Below the pieces are notes generated by a model that was not told the DNA's origin, made no database searches, and was given only the letters and a program-made list of their open reading frames with translations. DNA of 64,000 bases from DATKFM01 sp963810485. GTDB taxonomy: Bacteria > Pseudomonadota > Alphaproteobacteria > Dongiales > Dongiaceae. Below, piece after piece: positions 1 through 9,906 of the stretch (position 1 is its first letter; the number at the start of each line of letters is the position of its first letter). Made by a program: the position numbers and the translations under genes. The stretch spans positions 496,001-560,000 of the forward strand of contig CAWENQ010000005.1 in assembly GCA_963810485.1 (NCBI GenBank), written 5' to 3'.

Positions 1-319
1 AGCCATCCAGATGCTGCGCCGACCGCCAGTTCGAGGGCTCGGTGATTTCCGCCGAGATGACGCAGCCGCGCGCAGCCGGCTCGCCGGTTTCCCGGTCCTC
101 GGGGTTGGCGCCGACATTGCCGATATGGGGGAAGGTGAAATTGATGATCTGCCCGGCATAGGAAGGATCGGTCATGATCTCCTGGTAGCCGGTCTGGGAG
201 GTGTTGAAGCAGACTTCGCCCACGGCCTTGCCTGTCGCGCCCACGCCACGGCCGCGCAGGACGGTGCCATCCGCCAGCGCCAGTATGGCCGTCGTCGTGG
301 GTTGCACAGACTGCTCCAC
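1..319 (-). CDS. carA: Carbamoyl-phosphate synthase small (glutaminase) subunit, 5' part only
   Basis: Only the first 106 residues are present; the gene runs off the left edge. CarA hydrolyses glutamine and passes ammonia to CarB to make carbamoyl phosphate for arginine and pyrimidines. The fragment is the N-terminal CPSase domain: LADGTVLRGRG, then FNTSQTGYQEI, DPSYAGQI and FPHIGNVGAN are family hallmarks. The class I amidotransferase triad lies outside the window. Start GTG at 319 was chosen because AGGAGG (325-330 on the plus strand) sits 5 nt upstream; a second GTG four codons in is possible. It diverges from yqeY-dnaG-rpoD, the usual alphaproteobacterial arrangement. Confidence 0.93.
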   Translation of the reverse strand, partial: MEQSVQPTTTAILALADGTVLRGRGVGATGKAVGEVCFNTSQTGYQEIMTDPSYAGQIINFTFPHIGNVGANPEDRETGEPAARGCVISAEITEPSNWRSAQHLDG

Positions 320-635
320 CGAACCCTCCTCTCGCCGGCCGCCGGCCCGCCAGAATCCATCCGGCGGACCTTCTGAACGGTCGCGCCGCCGCCGCAGTTT
401 TCGGGCCGCCGCTGCGGCCCACGATTTTACGCTGCAAACCCTAGGCGATGCCGGGCAAAATTGCAGCCTGTTAAGCGGAGTCTTGCGGCAGGTCAACTTG
501 AATTGGCCCCGGTTTTCGCAATGGGGATCAAAGAGTTGAGTCGCTCCCGGAAAATTGCCTGAGCGGCGCCGATGCGCTAGGTTGCGTGTTTCCGCGACAG
601 CCAAAATCTCCCCCTCCCGCAACCGGTGGATTGCC

Positions 636-1091
636 ATGCTGCGTCAGCGCCTGAGCGACGATCTGAAAGAGTCCCTGAAAGCCAAGGACGCGCGGTCGGT
701 CTCGACGCTGCGGCTGATTCTGTCGGCGCTGAAGGACCGGGACATCGCCGCGCGGGGCAAGGGCAACACGACCGGCGTCGCCGACGGCGAGATCGTCGAC
801 ATGCTGCAGAAGATGGTGGCCCAGCGGCGCGACAGCATCGAGATGTACCAGAAGGGCAATCGCGCCGACCTGGTGCAGCAGGAGACGGAGGAGATCGCCG
901 TAATCCAGCGCTACATGCCCCAGGGCCTGAGCGAGGCGGAGATGGTGGACGCCGTGGCTGCAGCCGTCACCGCCGTCGGCGCGACCACCGTCAAGGACAT
1001 GGGCAAGGTCATGGCCAAGCTGAAGGAGGAGTTCGCCGGCCGGATGGACTTCGCCAAGGCCGGCGCCCTGGTCAAACAGAAGCTGGGCTGA
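636..1091 (+). CDS. yqeY: GatB/YqeY domain protein
   Basis: A 151-residue protein matching the usual YqeY length. YqeY resembles the C-terminal tRNA-contacting domain of GatB, the amidotransferase subunit, but its own role is not established. Typical segments are LRQRLSDDLKESLKAKD near the start, STLRLILSALKDRDI, and EIAVIQRYMPQGLSEAE in the middle, with the closing GALVKQKLG. Start at 636 (MLRQRLSDD) is preferred over the longer ORF from 555 because family members begin here and GGTGGA lies 5 nt upstream. It precedes dnaG by 128 bp, a gap likely to hold the dnaG-rpoD promoter, although I cannot place one. Confidence 0.9.
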   Translation: MLRQRLSDDLKESLKAKDARSVSTLRLILSALKDRDIAARGKGNTTGVADGEIVDMLQKMVAQRRDSIEMYQKGNRADLVQQETEEIAVIQRYMPQGLSEAEMVDAVAAAVTAVGATTVKDMGKVMAKLKEEFAGRMDFAKAGALVKQKLG

Positions 1092-1219
1092 GCCCTATTC
1101 CGGGCTAGAATCGATGGGGTCTGCAGCATAGTCTCCCTGAATTTGCCGTCATAGGGTAGGGGCACAGTGTGTCCCGCAAAGATTGAACTGGCTCGGAAGG
1201 AACAGGGTAGCCCGACGGC

Positions 1220-3112
1220 ATGGCCATCCCCCCGCAATTCGTCGAGGAACTGAGGAACCGGCTGTCCATCAGCAGCGTGGTCGGGCGGCGCGTCCGGCTG
1301 CAGAAGCGGGGGCGGGAGCATACCGGGCTCTGCCCATTCCATAACGAGAAGACGCCGTCCTTCACGGTCAATGAGGACAAGGCCTTCTATCATTGCTTCG
1401 GTTGCGGCGCTCACGGCGACGTCGTCGGCTTCGTCATGCGCAGCGAGGGCCTGCCGTTCCCCGAAGCGGTGGAGCGGCTGGCGCGCGAGGCGGGGATGGA
1501 AGTTCCCGTCAGCTCGCCGGAGGAGCGGCGCAAGGCGGAGAAGCAGGCGACCCTCCATGGCGCGCTGGAGGCGGCCGCCAAATGGTTCGAGACGATGCTG
1601 CGCGGCAATGTCGGTCGCCCGGGCATGGAATATTTCAAGCGCCGCGGCTTGCGGGACGAAACCATCGACCGCTTTCGTCTGGGCTTCGCGCCCGATGATC
1701 GCAATGCGCTGCTGGAAGCCCTGAAGAAGCAGGGAATTTCCGACGATCTGTTGATTGAAGCCGGCTTGGCGAAGCTGCCCGACGACGGTCGCAGCGCCTT
1801 CGGCTATTTCCGCGGCCGGGTGATGTTTCCGATCACCGACCGGCGCGGCCGGGTGATCGCCTTCGGCGGCCGCATCCTCGACCAGGGCGAGCCGAAATAT
1901 CTCAACTCCCCGGAGACGCCGCTCTTCCACAAGGGCCGCGTGCTCTATGGGCTGGCGCAGGCCCAGGTGGCGGCGCGGGAGAAGTCCGAGGTCATCGTCT
2001 GCGAAGGCTACATGGACGTCATTGCCCTGGCCGAGGCCGGCATTGGCGGCGCGGTGGCGCCGCTGGGCACGGCCCTGACCGAGGACCAGATCCTGGAACT
2101 GTGGCGGCTGGCGCCGGAGCCAATTCTTTGTTTCGACGGCGATGCCGCGGGCCAGCGGGCAGCGGCGCGGGCGATCGAGCGGGCCTTGCCCCTGTTGGCG
2201 CCCGGCAAGTCCCTGCGTTTTGCCATCCTGCCGCCGGGGGACGATCCGGACAGCCTGATCCGCCGGGGCGGCGAGGCCGCCATGGCCGAGGCGCTGGCCC
2301 AGGCCCGGCCGCTGGTGGACGTGATCTGGGACCAGGAACTGGCAGCCCGGCCTGCCGATACCCCGGAACGCCGGGCCGGCCTCCGGCAGCGGCTGGAAGA
2401 ACGTGTCAGGCGGATCGCCGACCGGGCGGTCCAGGAGGGCTACCGGCAGGAAGTGGGCGTCCGCTTCGCCAAAGCCTTCGCCCCGGCCCGTCCGGCCGGC
2501 CCTGGGCGCTATCCGGGCCAGCGGCCCGGCCGGGCCCCCTATGGCTCCCGGCGCCAGACAGGGTTGCCTGACGGTGTGGCAGCGGGGGGTGCCGCAGCCC
2601 GCCTGGGCACCCAGGGGCTGGAAAGGCACGCAGAAGAGCAGCTTTTGGCGCTAGTCGTTAACCATCCGGTGCTAGCTTCCGACAAAGCGGAGGATCTGGC
2701 GCATTTGGCCCTGCAGTCCCATAGCCTTGACAAGCTTCGAATGGCCATAATAGACCACGCGGCCGCGCGGCCTGATCTTGACGCGGACGAACTCAAGCGC
2801 CACCTCAACCAGACGGGCTATGCCGGGACCTTGCAGACCCTGCTGGATCGGACCAGGGACATCAAATTTACCTTACCGAACGCGGACTTGGCTCATGCAG
2901 CCGACGCGTTGTCCCATTTGATCGGTCTGTTGCGGGAGCGTGACGCGCGGCGCGAGCGGGATGAGGCGGCCCGGAAGTTGGGGGAAGAGGGTACGGCGGA
3001 GAGCTTCGCGCGGTTCGATAGCGCGCGGCAGGCCACCCTGGATGGCGAAAGCAAGCGGCGCGACATCGACGGACCCGATGATGCGGGTCCTGGGCCGGTC
3101 CGGCCCCATTAG
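1220..3112 (+). CDS. dnaG: DNA primase DnaG
   Basis: Synthesises the RNA primers for replication at the fork together with DnaB helicase. Domains in order: CHC2 zinc finger with ligands C38, H41, C59 and C62; the primase N-terminal subdomain; a Toprim fold with EGYMD (E262) and the DGDAAG acidic motif near residue 306; and a divergent C-terminal region ending about residue 630 that would bind DnaB. The length is normal. Residues about 420-470 are a Pro/Gly/Arg-rich linker. The start ATG has only a weak AGGG about 12 nt upstream. rpoD follows after about 40 bp, so the two are probably co-transcribed as the macromolecular synthesis operon. Confidence 0.98.
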   Translation: MAIPPQFVEELRNRLSISSVVGRRVRLQKRGREHTGLCPFHNEKTPSFTVNEDKAFYHCFGCGAHGDVVGFVMRSEGLPFPEAVERLAREAGMEVPVSSPEERRKAEKQATLHGALEAAAKWFETMLRGNVGRPGMEYFKRRGLRDETIDRFRLGFAPDDRNALLEALKKQGISDDLLIEAGLAKLPDDGRSAFGYFRGRVMFPITDRRGRVIAFGGRILDQGEPKYLNSPETPLFHKGRVLYGLAQAQVAAREKSEVIVCEGYMDVIALAEAGIGGAVAPLGTALTEDQILELWRLAPEPILCFDGDAAGQRAAARAIERALPLLAPGKSLRFAILPPGDDPDSLIRRGGEAAMAEALAQARPLVDVIWDQELAARPADTPERRAGLRQRLEERVRRIADRAVQEGYRQEVGVRFAKAFAPARPAGPGRYPGQRPGRAPYGSRRQTGLPDGVAAGGAAARLGTQGLERHAEEQLLALVVNHPVLASDKAEDLAHLALQSHSLDKLRMAIIDHAAARPDLDADELKRHLNQTGYAGTLQTLLDRTRDIKFTLPNADLAHAADALSHLIGLLRERDARRERDEAARKLGEEGTAESFARFDSARQATLDGESKRRDIDGPDDAGPGPVRPH

Positions 3113-3152
3113 CGGGCGGGACAGCGGCGTGGAAATTGAGCATAGGTGAGTG

Positions 3153-5237
<2,085 letters not shown>

Positions 5238-5269
5238 TTACCCATTAATTGTCGGCGTACCGGTAGGTC

Positions 5270-5632
5270 ATGGGTAGTTGGTGGCAGAGCCAATCTGAAA
5301 CCGTTGGCTTGGCGACAGTGCGGCTCTTCGAAGCGGCATCTGTCCGGATGTCGAAATCACTGCGCGACGCCGTGGTGCGCCGGCCCTGGCCGGCCTTGGA
5401 GCTGCTCAGCGAACTGAAGCCGCGGCCGGCGGAAATCCTGCGGCTGCGCTTCGGCATCGACGATGGCAAGATGATGACCCTGGAGCAGATCGGCCGGCGC
5501 TTCAAACTCACACGCGAGCGCATCCGGCAATTGGAGACTGAAGGGCTGGCGGCGCTCAGAGAATTGAATAAGGGCGGGAAGCGGCTGAAGATCGCTCTAT
5601 CGAGTGAAATCGAAACCATGGAGGTGAAATGA
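5270..5632 (+). CDS. Stand-alone sigma-70 region 4-like protein
   Basis: A 120-residue protein whose second half resembles only region 4 of RpoD: ILRLRFGIDDGKMMTLEQIG then LTRERIRQLE, against TRERIRQIE in the rpoD just upstream. There is no region 2 or 3, so it cannot act as a full sigma factor. It might bind the beta-flap or -35 DNA, or act as a small helix-turn-helix regulator (inference). The N-terminus is uncertain; the longest start is given, and a later ATG at 5348 gives about 94 residues. Its stop overlaps the ATG of the next ORF (ATGA at 5629), which has a GGAGG Shine-Dalgarno inside this gene, so translation of the two is coupled. Confidence 0.65.
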   Translation: MGSWWQSQSETVGLATVRLFEAASVRMSKSLRDAVVRRPWPALELLSELKPRPAEILRLRFGIDDGKMMTLEQIGRRFKLTRERIRQLETEGLAALRELNKGGKRLKIALSSEIETMEVK

Positions 5633-5635
5633 GCG

Positions 5636-5875
5636 GTGAAGACGATGATTGCAAACCTGTCAGATTTGACGCGGATTGCTCGAAAAGCCGTGGCAGACCT
5701 AACGCCAAGCGAGCGGGAGCTGCTGCAGAGGCGTTTTGCGGGTGCGTATGGATTCTAAAGCCTGCGCTCGAAGAAATCGGCCAGCAGTTAGATGATCATT
5801 CGAGAGCGGATTCGGCAGATCGAAAGAAAGGCTCGCGCGAAACTGCAAATTGCCGCCCGACGATCCAGACGATGA
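5636..5875 (+). pseudogene. Second sigma region 4-like gene, frameshifted
   Basis: One frame from the GTG at 5636 reads LTPSERELLQRRFAGAYGF and stops at 5756-5758. The overlapping frame of the ATG at 5629 reads KPALEEIGQQL. The first frame then resumes at 5792 with IIRERIRQIERKARAKL and stops at 5873-5875. Joined, these reproduce RpoD region 4 in order (LTPREERVLRMRF, TLEEVGQQF, TRERIRQIEAKA), so two compensating frameshifts split one gene. Translation was evidently intended: GGAGG at 5620-5624 precedes both possible starts. It may be real decay of a tandem copy or two indel errors. Confidence 0.6.
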
Positions 5876-5948
5876 TCCGGATCTGCCCGCATAGCGCTGA
5901 CAGGCTGCTGGCCATTCCCGCGGTTTTTCGCTATCACCCGCGACGGCC

Positions 5949-6022
5949 GGGCCCGTAGCTCAACTGGTTAGAGCTCGCCGCTCATAACGGTGTGGTTGCA
6001 GGTTCAAGTCCTGCCGGGCCCA
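5949..6022 (+). tRNA. tRNA with CAU anticodon, probably tRNA-Ile2 (lysidine-modified)
   Basis: A 74-nt cloverleaf: acceptor stem GGGCCCG / CGGGCCC, D-arm with AGCTC and GGTTAGAGC, anticodon stem CGCCG / CGGTG with loop CTCATAA (anticodon CAT), T-arm GCAGG TTCAAGT CCTGC, discriminator A. No 3' CCA is encoded. C4-G69 and C5-G68 pairs and the TTCAAGTCC T-loop fit the TilS-modified minor isoleucine tRNA better than elongator methionine tRNA. The two are hard to tell apart by eye. It sits downstream of the rpoD region. Confidence 0.9.
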
Positions 6023-6050
6023 GCCTTCGCTCGCGAAGCGGGCGAAGGCT
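6022..6050 (+). repeat. Palindrome abutting the tRNA 3' end
   Basis: AGCCTTCGC (6022-6030) and GCGAAGGCT (6042-6050) form a perfect 9-bp stem beginning at the tRNA discriminator base. Further AAGGGCGAAGGCGG-type sequence runs on to the GIY-YIG gene. It could end the tRNA transcript, although no T-run follows, or be part of a dispersed repeat unit carrying the nuclease gene. Confidence 0.55.
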
Positions 6051-6128
6051 GCCGCGCCGGAGCCCGAAGGGCGAAGGCGGGCTTTTGCCCCCGCGAGCTA
6101 CGGCTCGGCATGCCAAGAGCAGAGTTAC

Positions 6129-6368
6129 ATGAAGTACGTATACATTCTTCAAAGCATCGGTGACCGCGACCGATACTACGTCGGGGTGACAGGCGACCTT
6201 CGCTCTCGCCTTCAGAAGCACAACGCCAGAGCGGTTTCGCACACGTCTAAATTTGCGCCCTGGGTGATCAAGACCTACCTCGCGTTCTCCGATGAGAAGC
6301 GGGCAATCGAGTTCGAAAAATACCTGAAATCGGCTTCGGGCAGGGCGTTTGCAAAGAAGCGGCTATAG
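6129..6368 (+). CDS. GIY-YIG family endonuclease (UPF0213-like)
   Basis: A 79-residue single-domain protein, the normal size for this family. The N-terminal KYVYILQS strand supplies the 'GIY' strand (Y-V-Y). YYVGVTGDLRSRLQKHN supplies the 'YIG' strand and catalytic Arg helix, and FEKYLKS gives the metal-binding Glu. GKKRAFAKK-like ends are typical. Small GIY-YIG proteins of this type are common and multicopy in alphaproteobacteria. Their biological substrate is unknown. It begins about 80 bp beyond a tRNA and palindrome, a context that suggests a mobile or tRNA-targeted module (inference). Confidence 0.85.
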   Translation: MKYVYILQSIGDRDRYYVGVTGDLRSRLQKHNARAVSHTSKFAPWVIKTYLAFSDEKRAIEFEKYLKSASGRAFAKKRL

Positions 6369-6374
6369 GCCCGC

Positions 6375-7007
6375 CTACTGCGTGCTGGCGGTCTGGCCTT
6401 CCTTTTCCATCTCGCCGACCTTCTGCTTCAGCGCCGCGACAAGGCCGTCGACGCCCTTTTTGCTCAGCACCGAGCCGAATTCCGACCGCCGCGTGGCCAG
6501 CTCGCTGATCGAGGACTTCAGGTAGACATCGACGATCTTCAACTCGCCGCCGCTGTCCCGCATCAGGTAGTCGATCCGGATCGGCTCGCCGCTGCTGGTG
6601 ATGATCTGGTTGTTGACGCGCACGCTCTTGCGCGGCCCCGGCTCCTCGCCCAGCACTTCGAATTTCTGGCCGGAGTAGCTCTTGAAGCGCGAGGCGTAGG
6701 TCGCTACAGAATAGTCCGCAAACGCTTCCACCAGGACCTGTTTCTGCGAGTTCGTCATGTCATTCCAGTACCGGCCCGTGCTTACGCGGGTCATTTCGCT
6801 GAAATCGAATGTCTGACTCAGCACCGGTTCCAACTCCTTAAATCGCCCGGCATAGCCGAGAGTGTCGCCCTTCTTCATGACATCCAGGAATTTTGCATTG
6901 AGCCCGGCGATCGAGTTGCTGGCCGGAGAGGCGGCGGAAGCCTGGGGCTGGAAACAGAACAGGCCGAGCACCGCGACCCAGAGGACGAACCAGAAGCGCA
7001 AGTGCAT
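6375..7007 (-). CDS. hpnM: Hopanoid-associated MlaC-like periplasmic protein HpnM
   Basis: A 210-residue protein of the MlaC/Ttg2D lipid-carrier fold. An N-terminal signal peptide (hydrophobic WFVLWVAVLGLFCF, cleavage near QASA-AS) sends it to the periplasm. LDVMKKGDTLGYAGRFKEL, VATYASRFKSYSG and SISELATRRSEFGSVL match the hopanoid-associated HpnM subgroup rather than generic MlaC. HpnM is found with the HpnN transporter and is thought to help move hopanoids to the outer membrane. It is transcribed divergently from hpnN across 72 bp, supporting joint function. A second MlaC-type gene lies at 33434-34051, next to mlaA. Confidence 0.85.
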   Translation of the reverse strand: MHLRFWFVLWVAVLGLFCFQPQASAASPASNSIAGLNAKFLDVMKKGDTLGYAGRFKELEPVLSQTFDFSEMTRVSTGRYWNDMTNSQKQVLVEAFADYSVATYASRFKSYSGQKFEVLGEEPGPRKSVRVNNQIITSSGEPIRIDYLMRDSGGELKIVDVYLKSSISELATRRSEFGSVLSKKGVDGLVAALKQKVGEMEKEGQTASTQ

Positions 7008-7079
7008 AATTGTTCCTTTTACTGAAGAACTCGAACGAGTTGGCGTGGGCCGGACTCCGGACGTTAAGGCAGCCCGGCA

Positions 7080-9707
7080 ATGCTGACTATCATTAATCGG
7101 CGGGCTGTACAGGTCCTTACTTGGTGGGTACTCGCTGTGTCGCGCAGACCCGCGCTTACGCTAGCGTTCCTGATACCCGCAACTGTCGCTGCCGCTGTCT
7201 ATGTGGCAACCCATATCGCCGTCAACTCCGACATGTCGGATATGATCGGCGAGGACGTGCCATACAAGGAGACGTTCGATCAATTCAACAACCAGTTCCC
7301 CCTGCAGGACAATGTCATACTTGTGGTGATTGACGGCGCGAGCCCCGAATACGCGCAAACTGCTGCAACTGAACTCTTTCGCTCGATATCTGCCGATAAG
7401 GCCGCTGTTGAATACACTTTCTGGCCGGCCGGGGACATGTTTTTCCGCCAGAACGGCCTGTTATATCTAGAAACCGACGAATTAGCCGATATTGCCGATC
7501 AATTGGCTGAGGCCCAGCCGCTGCTGGGACAATTAGCCGCGGACCCGAATCTGCGAGGCCTGGCCACCCTCGTCAGCGGCGCCCTGGATGCGATCGCGCG
7601 GGGACAGGCGGAAGCGGAGGGCATTGCCAGGCTCCTGGAGCCGGTGTCGAAATCGATCGAGGCGCGGCTGGCCGGCAAGCCCGCGGCCATGTCCTGGCGC
7701 GGACTGATGGCGGCCGGCGACAAGCCCAACCGCGCCCGCGAGCTGCTGCTGGTGAAGCCGGTGCAGGACTTTCACGCCCTCGAGCCCGTCGCCGCGGCAC
7801 TCACCCGCATCCGCGCCGCCATAGCGGATTTGCCGGAGCCTATTGCCGCACAAGTCAAAGTCCGGCTTACCGGCGAAGCGATGCTGGCTTATGAGGAGAT
7901 CGGCAGTGCCACAAGGGGCATCGGCGTCGCCGCGGCGCTGTCGCTGGTTCTTCTGGCCTTCATCCTGGTCTGGGGCCTGCGTTCGGTCTGGCTGGCGACG
8001 ACGGCCTTCCTGGCGATCGTCGTCGGATTGATCTGGACGGCCTTCCTTGGCGTGGCCGTGTTCGAGGATCTCAACCTCATCTCCGTTGCGTTCGCCGTGC
8101 TCTTCGTCGGTTTGGCCGAGGATTTCGTCATCCATTTCGGACTGCGGGTGCGAGAGGGCATCGACTCGGACGGGCAGCATATCAAAGCTCTGGGGGATGC
8201 CGCCGATGGTGCGGGTTCGGCGTTGCTGTTCCTGGCGGCGGCGACCGCGACAGGATTCCTAGCCTTCGTGCCGACGGAGTATGTCGGGCTCGCCGAGCTC
8301 GGCATGATCGCCAGCATGGGCATGGTGATCGCCCTGCTGGTCACGCTGACCTTGATGCCGGCATTGCTGTCGCTGCGGCCCTTGCCGCAACGGCCGCGGC
8401 GGATCCTGGAAGCCGCCGTGACGGCGGAGTCCGGACTGCGCCACCATGCCGGACTCATCGTCGTACTCGCCGGCGTAGCCGCCGTCCTGGCGGCCCTGCC
8501 CCTGGGCAGGCTGCAATTCGACCCCGACACATTCAATCTCAAGGATCCCGGCACCGAGTCCGTGACGACGCTGCTGGAGCTGGTGTCCGAGGGCGACGTT
8601 GCGGCCTATCCCATCGATTTTGCCGTCAAGGGCGAAGCGGCGGCACGGGACCTGGCGGCGAAAGTGGCGGCCGATCCAGCGGTGGCAAAGGTGACGACGG
8701 TTCAGAGCTATGTACCGCCGGACCAGGACGAAAAGCTGGCGATCATCGGCGATATGGCGCTGTTTCTCGAGCCGATCCTGCAGACCGCGGCAGCGCCGCC
8801 GCCCGCACCGGCTGACATGCGCCGTGCGATTGAAACAGCGGCCGATAAAATCCGGACCGCAGTCGCCGGCGGTGCTTTCGGCGACAAGGCGCCGGTCTTC
8901 TCCGCTTTTGCTGAAGATCTGACGAAAATTGGCGCCCTCACGGACGACGATCTGCGCCAAGCGGATGCCGACATCTTCCGGTTCTTTCCGCTGTTCCTCG
9001 AGCAGTTGGACCGCGCCATGCTGGCCGAGCCGGTCAGCCTGGAGAAGCTGCCGCGGCTCCTCAGCCGCAATTGGGTGACGCCGGACGGATTTTACCGGGT
9101 CGAAGCGGTGGCCAAGGGAGATCGCGGCACCGGCAAGGTAGATGTGCCGGCTTTCGTCGACAGTATGCAGGCCATCGATCCGATCGCGACCGGCCCGGCC
9201 GTCGCCAATGTCGGCGCCGGGCGTGCCGTGACCGATGCGATGGTCAAGGCGACGATCTATGCGATCGTCGCGATCACGCTGCTGCTGCTGCTGGTGTTGC
9301 GGGACGTGATCGATACCGCGCTGACGATCCTGCCGCTGATCCTGTCCGGGCTGCTGACCGCATCGACGGCGGCATTGCTGGGCATTCCCATGAACTTCGC
9401 CAATATCATCACGCTGCCGCTGATCCTCGGTATCGGCCTGGCCGGCTGCAGCCATCTGCTGCTGCGGGCCCGGGAAGAGGGGCCCAATGCCCGGCTCTGG
9501 GAGACCAGCACGCCCCTGGCCACGGTGATCGCCGCCGCCAGCACCGTGACCTCCTTCGGCAGCCTCACCTTGTCGGCCCATCGGGGTACCCAGAGCATGG
9601 GAATTCTGCTGGCGATCGCCATCTTCTGGTCGCTGGTGGCGACCCTGCTGGTCTTGCCGGCACTGCTGGAACTGCACCGGCGGCAGAAGCCATCGCAGCC
9701 TCGTTAA
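7080..9707 (+). CDS. hpnN: Hopanoid RND transporter HpnN
   Basis: An 875-residue RND/MMPL-type inner-membrane protein that in studied bacteria moves hopanoids from the inner to the outer membrane. Predicted layout: one N-terminal membrane helix (about 20-45), a periplasmic domain containing the characteristic VNSDMSDMIGEDVPYKETFDQF, a helix cluster at about 265-435, a second periplasmic domain, and a final helix cluster at about 720-860. This is the duplicated RND plan at the usual HpnN length. The start ATG has a weak AAGGCAG upstream. It is divergent from hpnM. Confidence 0.92.
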   Translation: MLTIINRRAVQVLTWWVLAVSRRPALTLAFLIPATVAAAVYVATHIAVNSDMSDMIGEDVPYKETFDQFNNQFPLQDNVILVVIDGASPEYAQTAATELFRSISADKAAVEYTFWPAGDMFFRQNGLLYLETDELADIADQLAEAQPLLGQLAADPNLRGLATLVSGALDAIARGQAEAEGIARLLEPVSKSIEARLAGKPAAMSWRGLMAAGDKPNRARELLLVKPVQDFHALEPVAAALTRIRAAIADLPEPIAAQVKVRLTGEAMLAYEEIGSATRGIGVAAALSLVLLAFILVWGLRSVWLATTAFLAIVVGLIWTAFLGVAVFEDLNLISVAFAVLFVGLAEDFVIHFGLRVREGIDSDGQHIKALGDAADGAGSALLFLAAATATGFLAFVPTEYVGLAELGMIASMGMVIALLVTLTLMPALLSLRPLPQRPRRILEAAVTAESGLRHHAGLIVVLAGVAAVLAALPLGRLQFDPDTFNLKDPGTESVTTLLELVSEGDVAAYPIDFAVKGEAAARDLAAKVAADPAVAKVTTVQSYVPPDQDEKLAIIGDMALFLEPILQTAAAPPPAPADMRRAIETAADKIRTAVAGGAFGDKAPVFSAFAEDLTKIGALTDDDLRQADADIFRFFPLFLEQLDRAMLAEPVSLEKLPRLLSRNWVTPDGFYRVEAVAKGDRGTGKVDVPAFVDSMQAIDPIATGPAVANVGAGRAVTDAMVKATIYAIVAITLLLLLVLRDVIDTALTILPLILSGLLTASTAALLGIPMNFANIITLPLILGIGLAGCSHLLLRAREEGPNARLWETSTPLATVIAAASTVTSFGSLTLSAHRGTQSMGILLAIAIFWSLVATLLVLPALLELHRRQKPSQPR

Positions 9708-9779
9708 CGAATTGATCTGATTTGTTAATGTATCGTTCGGCCGCAGGCAGGGTTTTGGTTAATTCGGACTGATTTACTC

Positions 9780-9807
9780 TTGTTTGCGTGCGCTAAGTGG
9801 CTATGTT
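9780..9807 (+). promoter_or_regulatory. Candidate sigma-70 promoter for ispH-hpnH
   Basis: TTGTTT (9780-9785) and TATGTT (9802-9807) are separated by 16 bp, about 100 bp before ispH. The 199-bp gap 9708-9906 is locally A+T-rich, with repeated GTTAAT. The match is modest and unproven. Confidence 0.3.
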
Positions 9808-9906
9808 AGTTCCGATAGAAGCGGGATTCGGCGAGGGGGCCGGAGCCCAACGCGGCTTTGTGCGCGATAGGCGCCCGGCCAAGCATCAGGGGATTTCAGC
9901 AGCGAC

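Noticed and set aside
911..2629. Long minus-strand ORF (572 codons) across yqeY and dnaG
   Set aside because: It is antisense to two certain genes; its composition (Arg, Gly, His, Ala) is that of a high-G+C shadow frame.
7161..7358. Small antisense ORF within hpnN
   Set aside because: No ribosome-binding site or conservation; lies in the conserved VNSDMSDMIGED coding part of hpnN.
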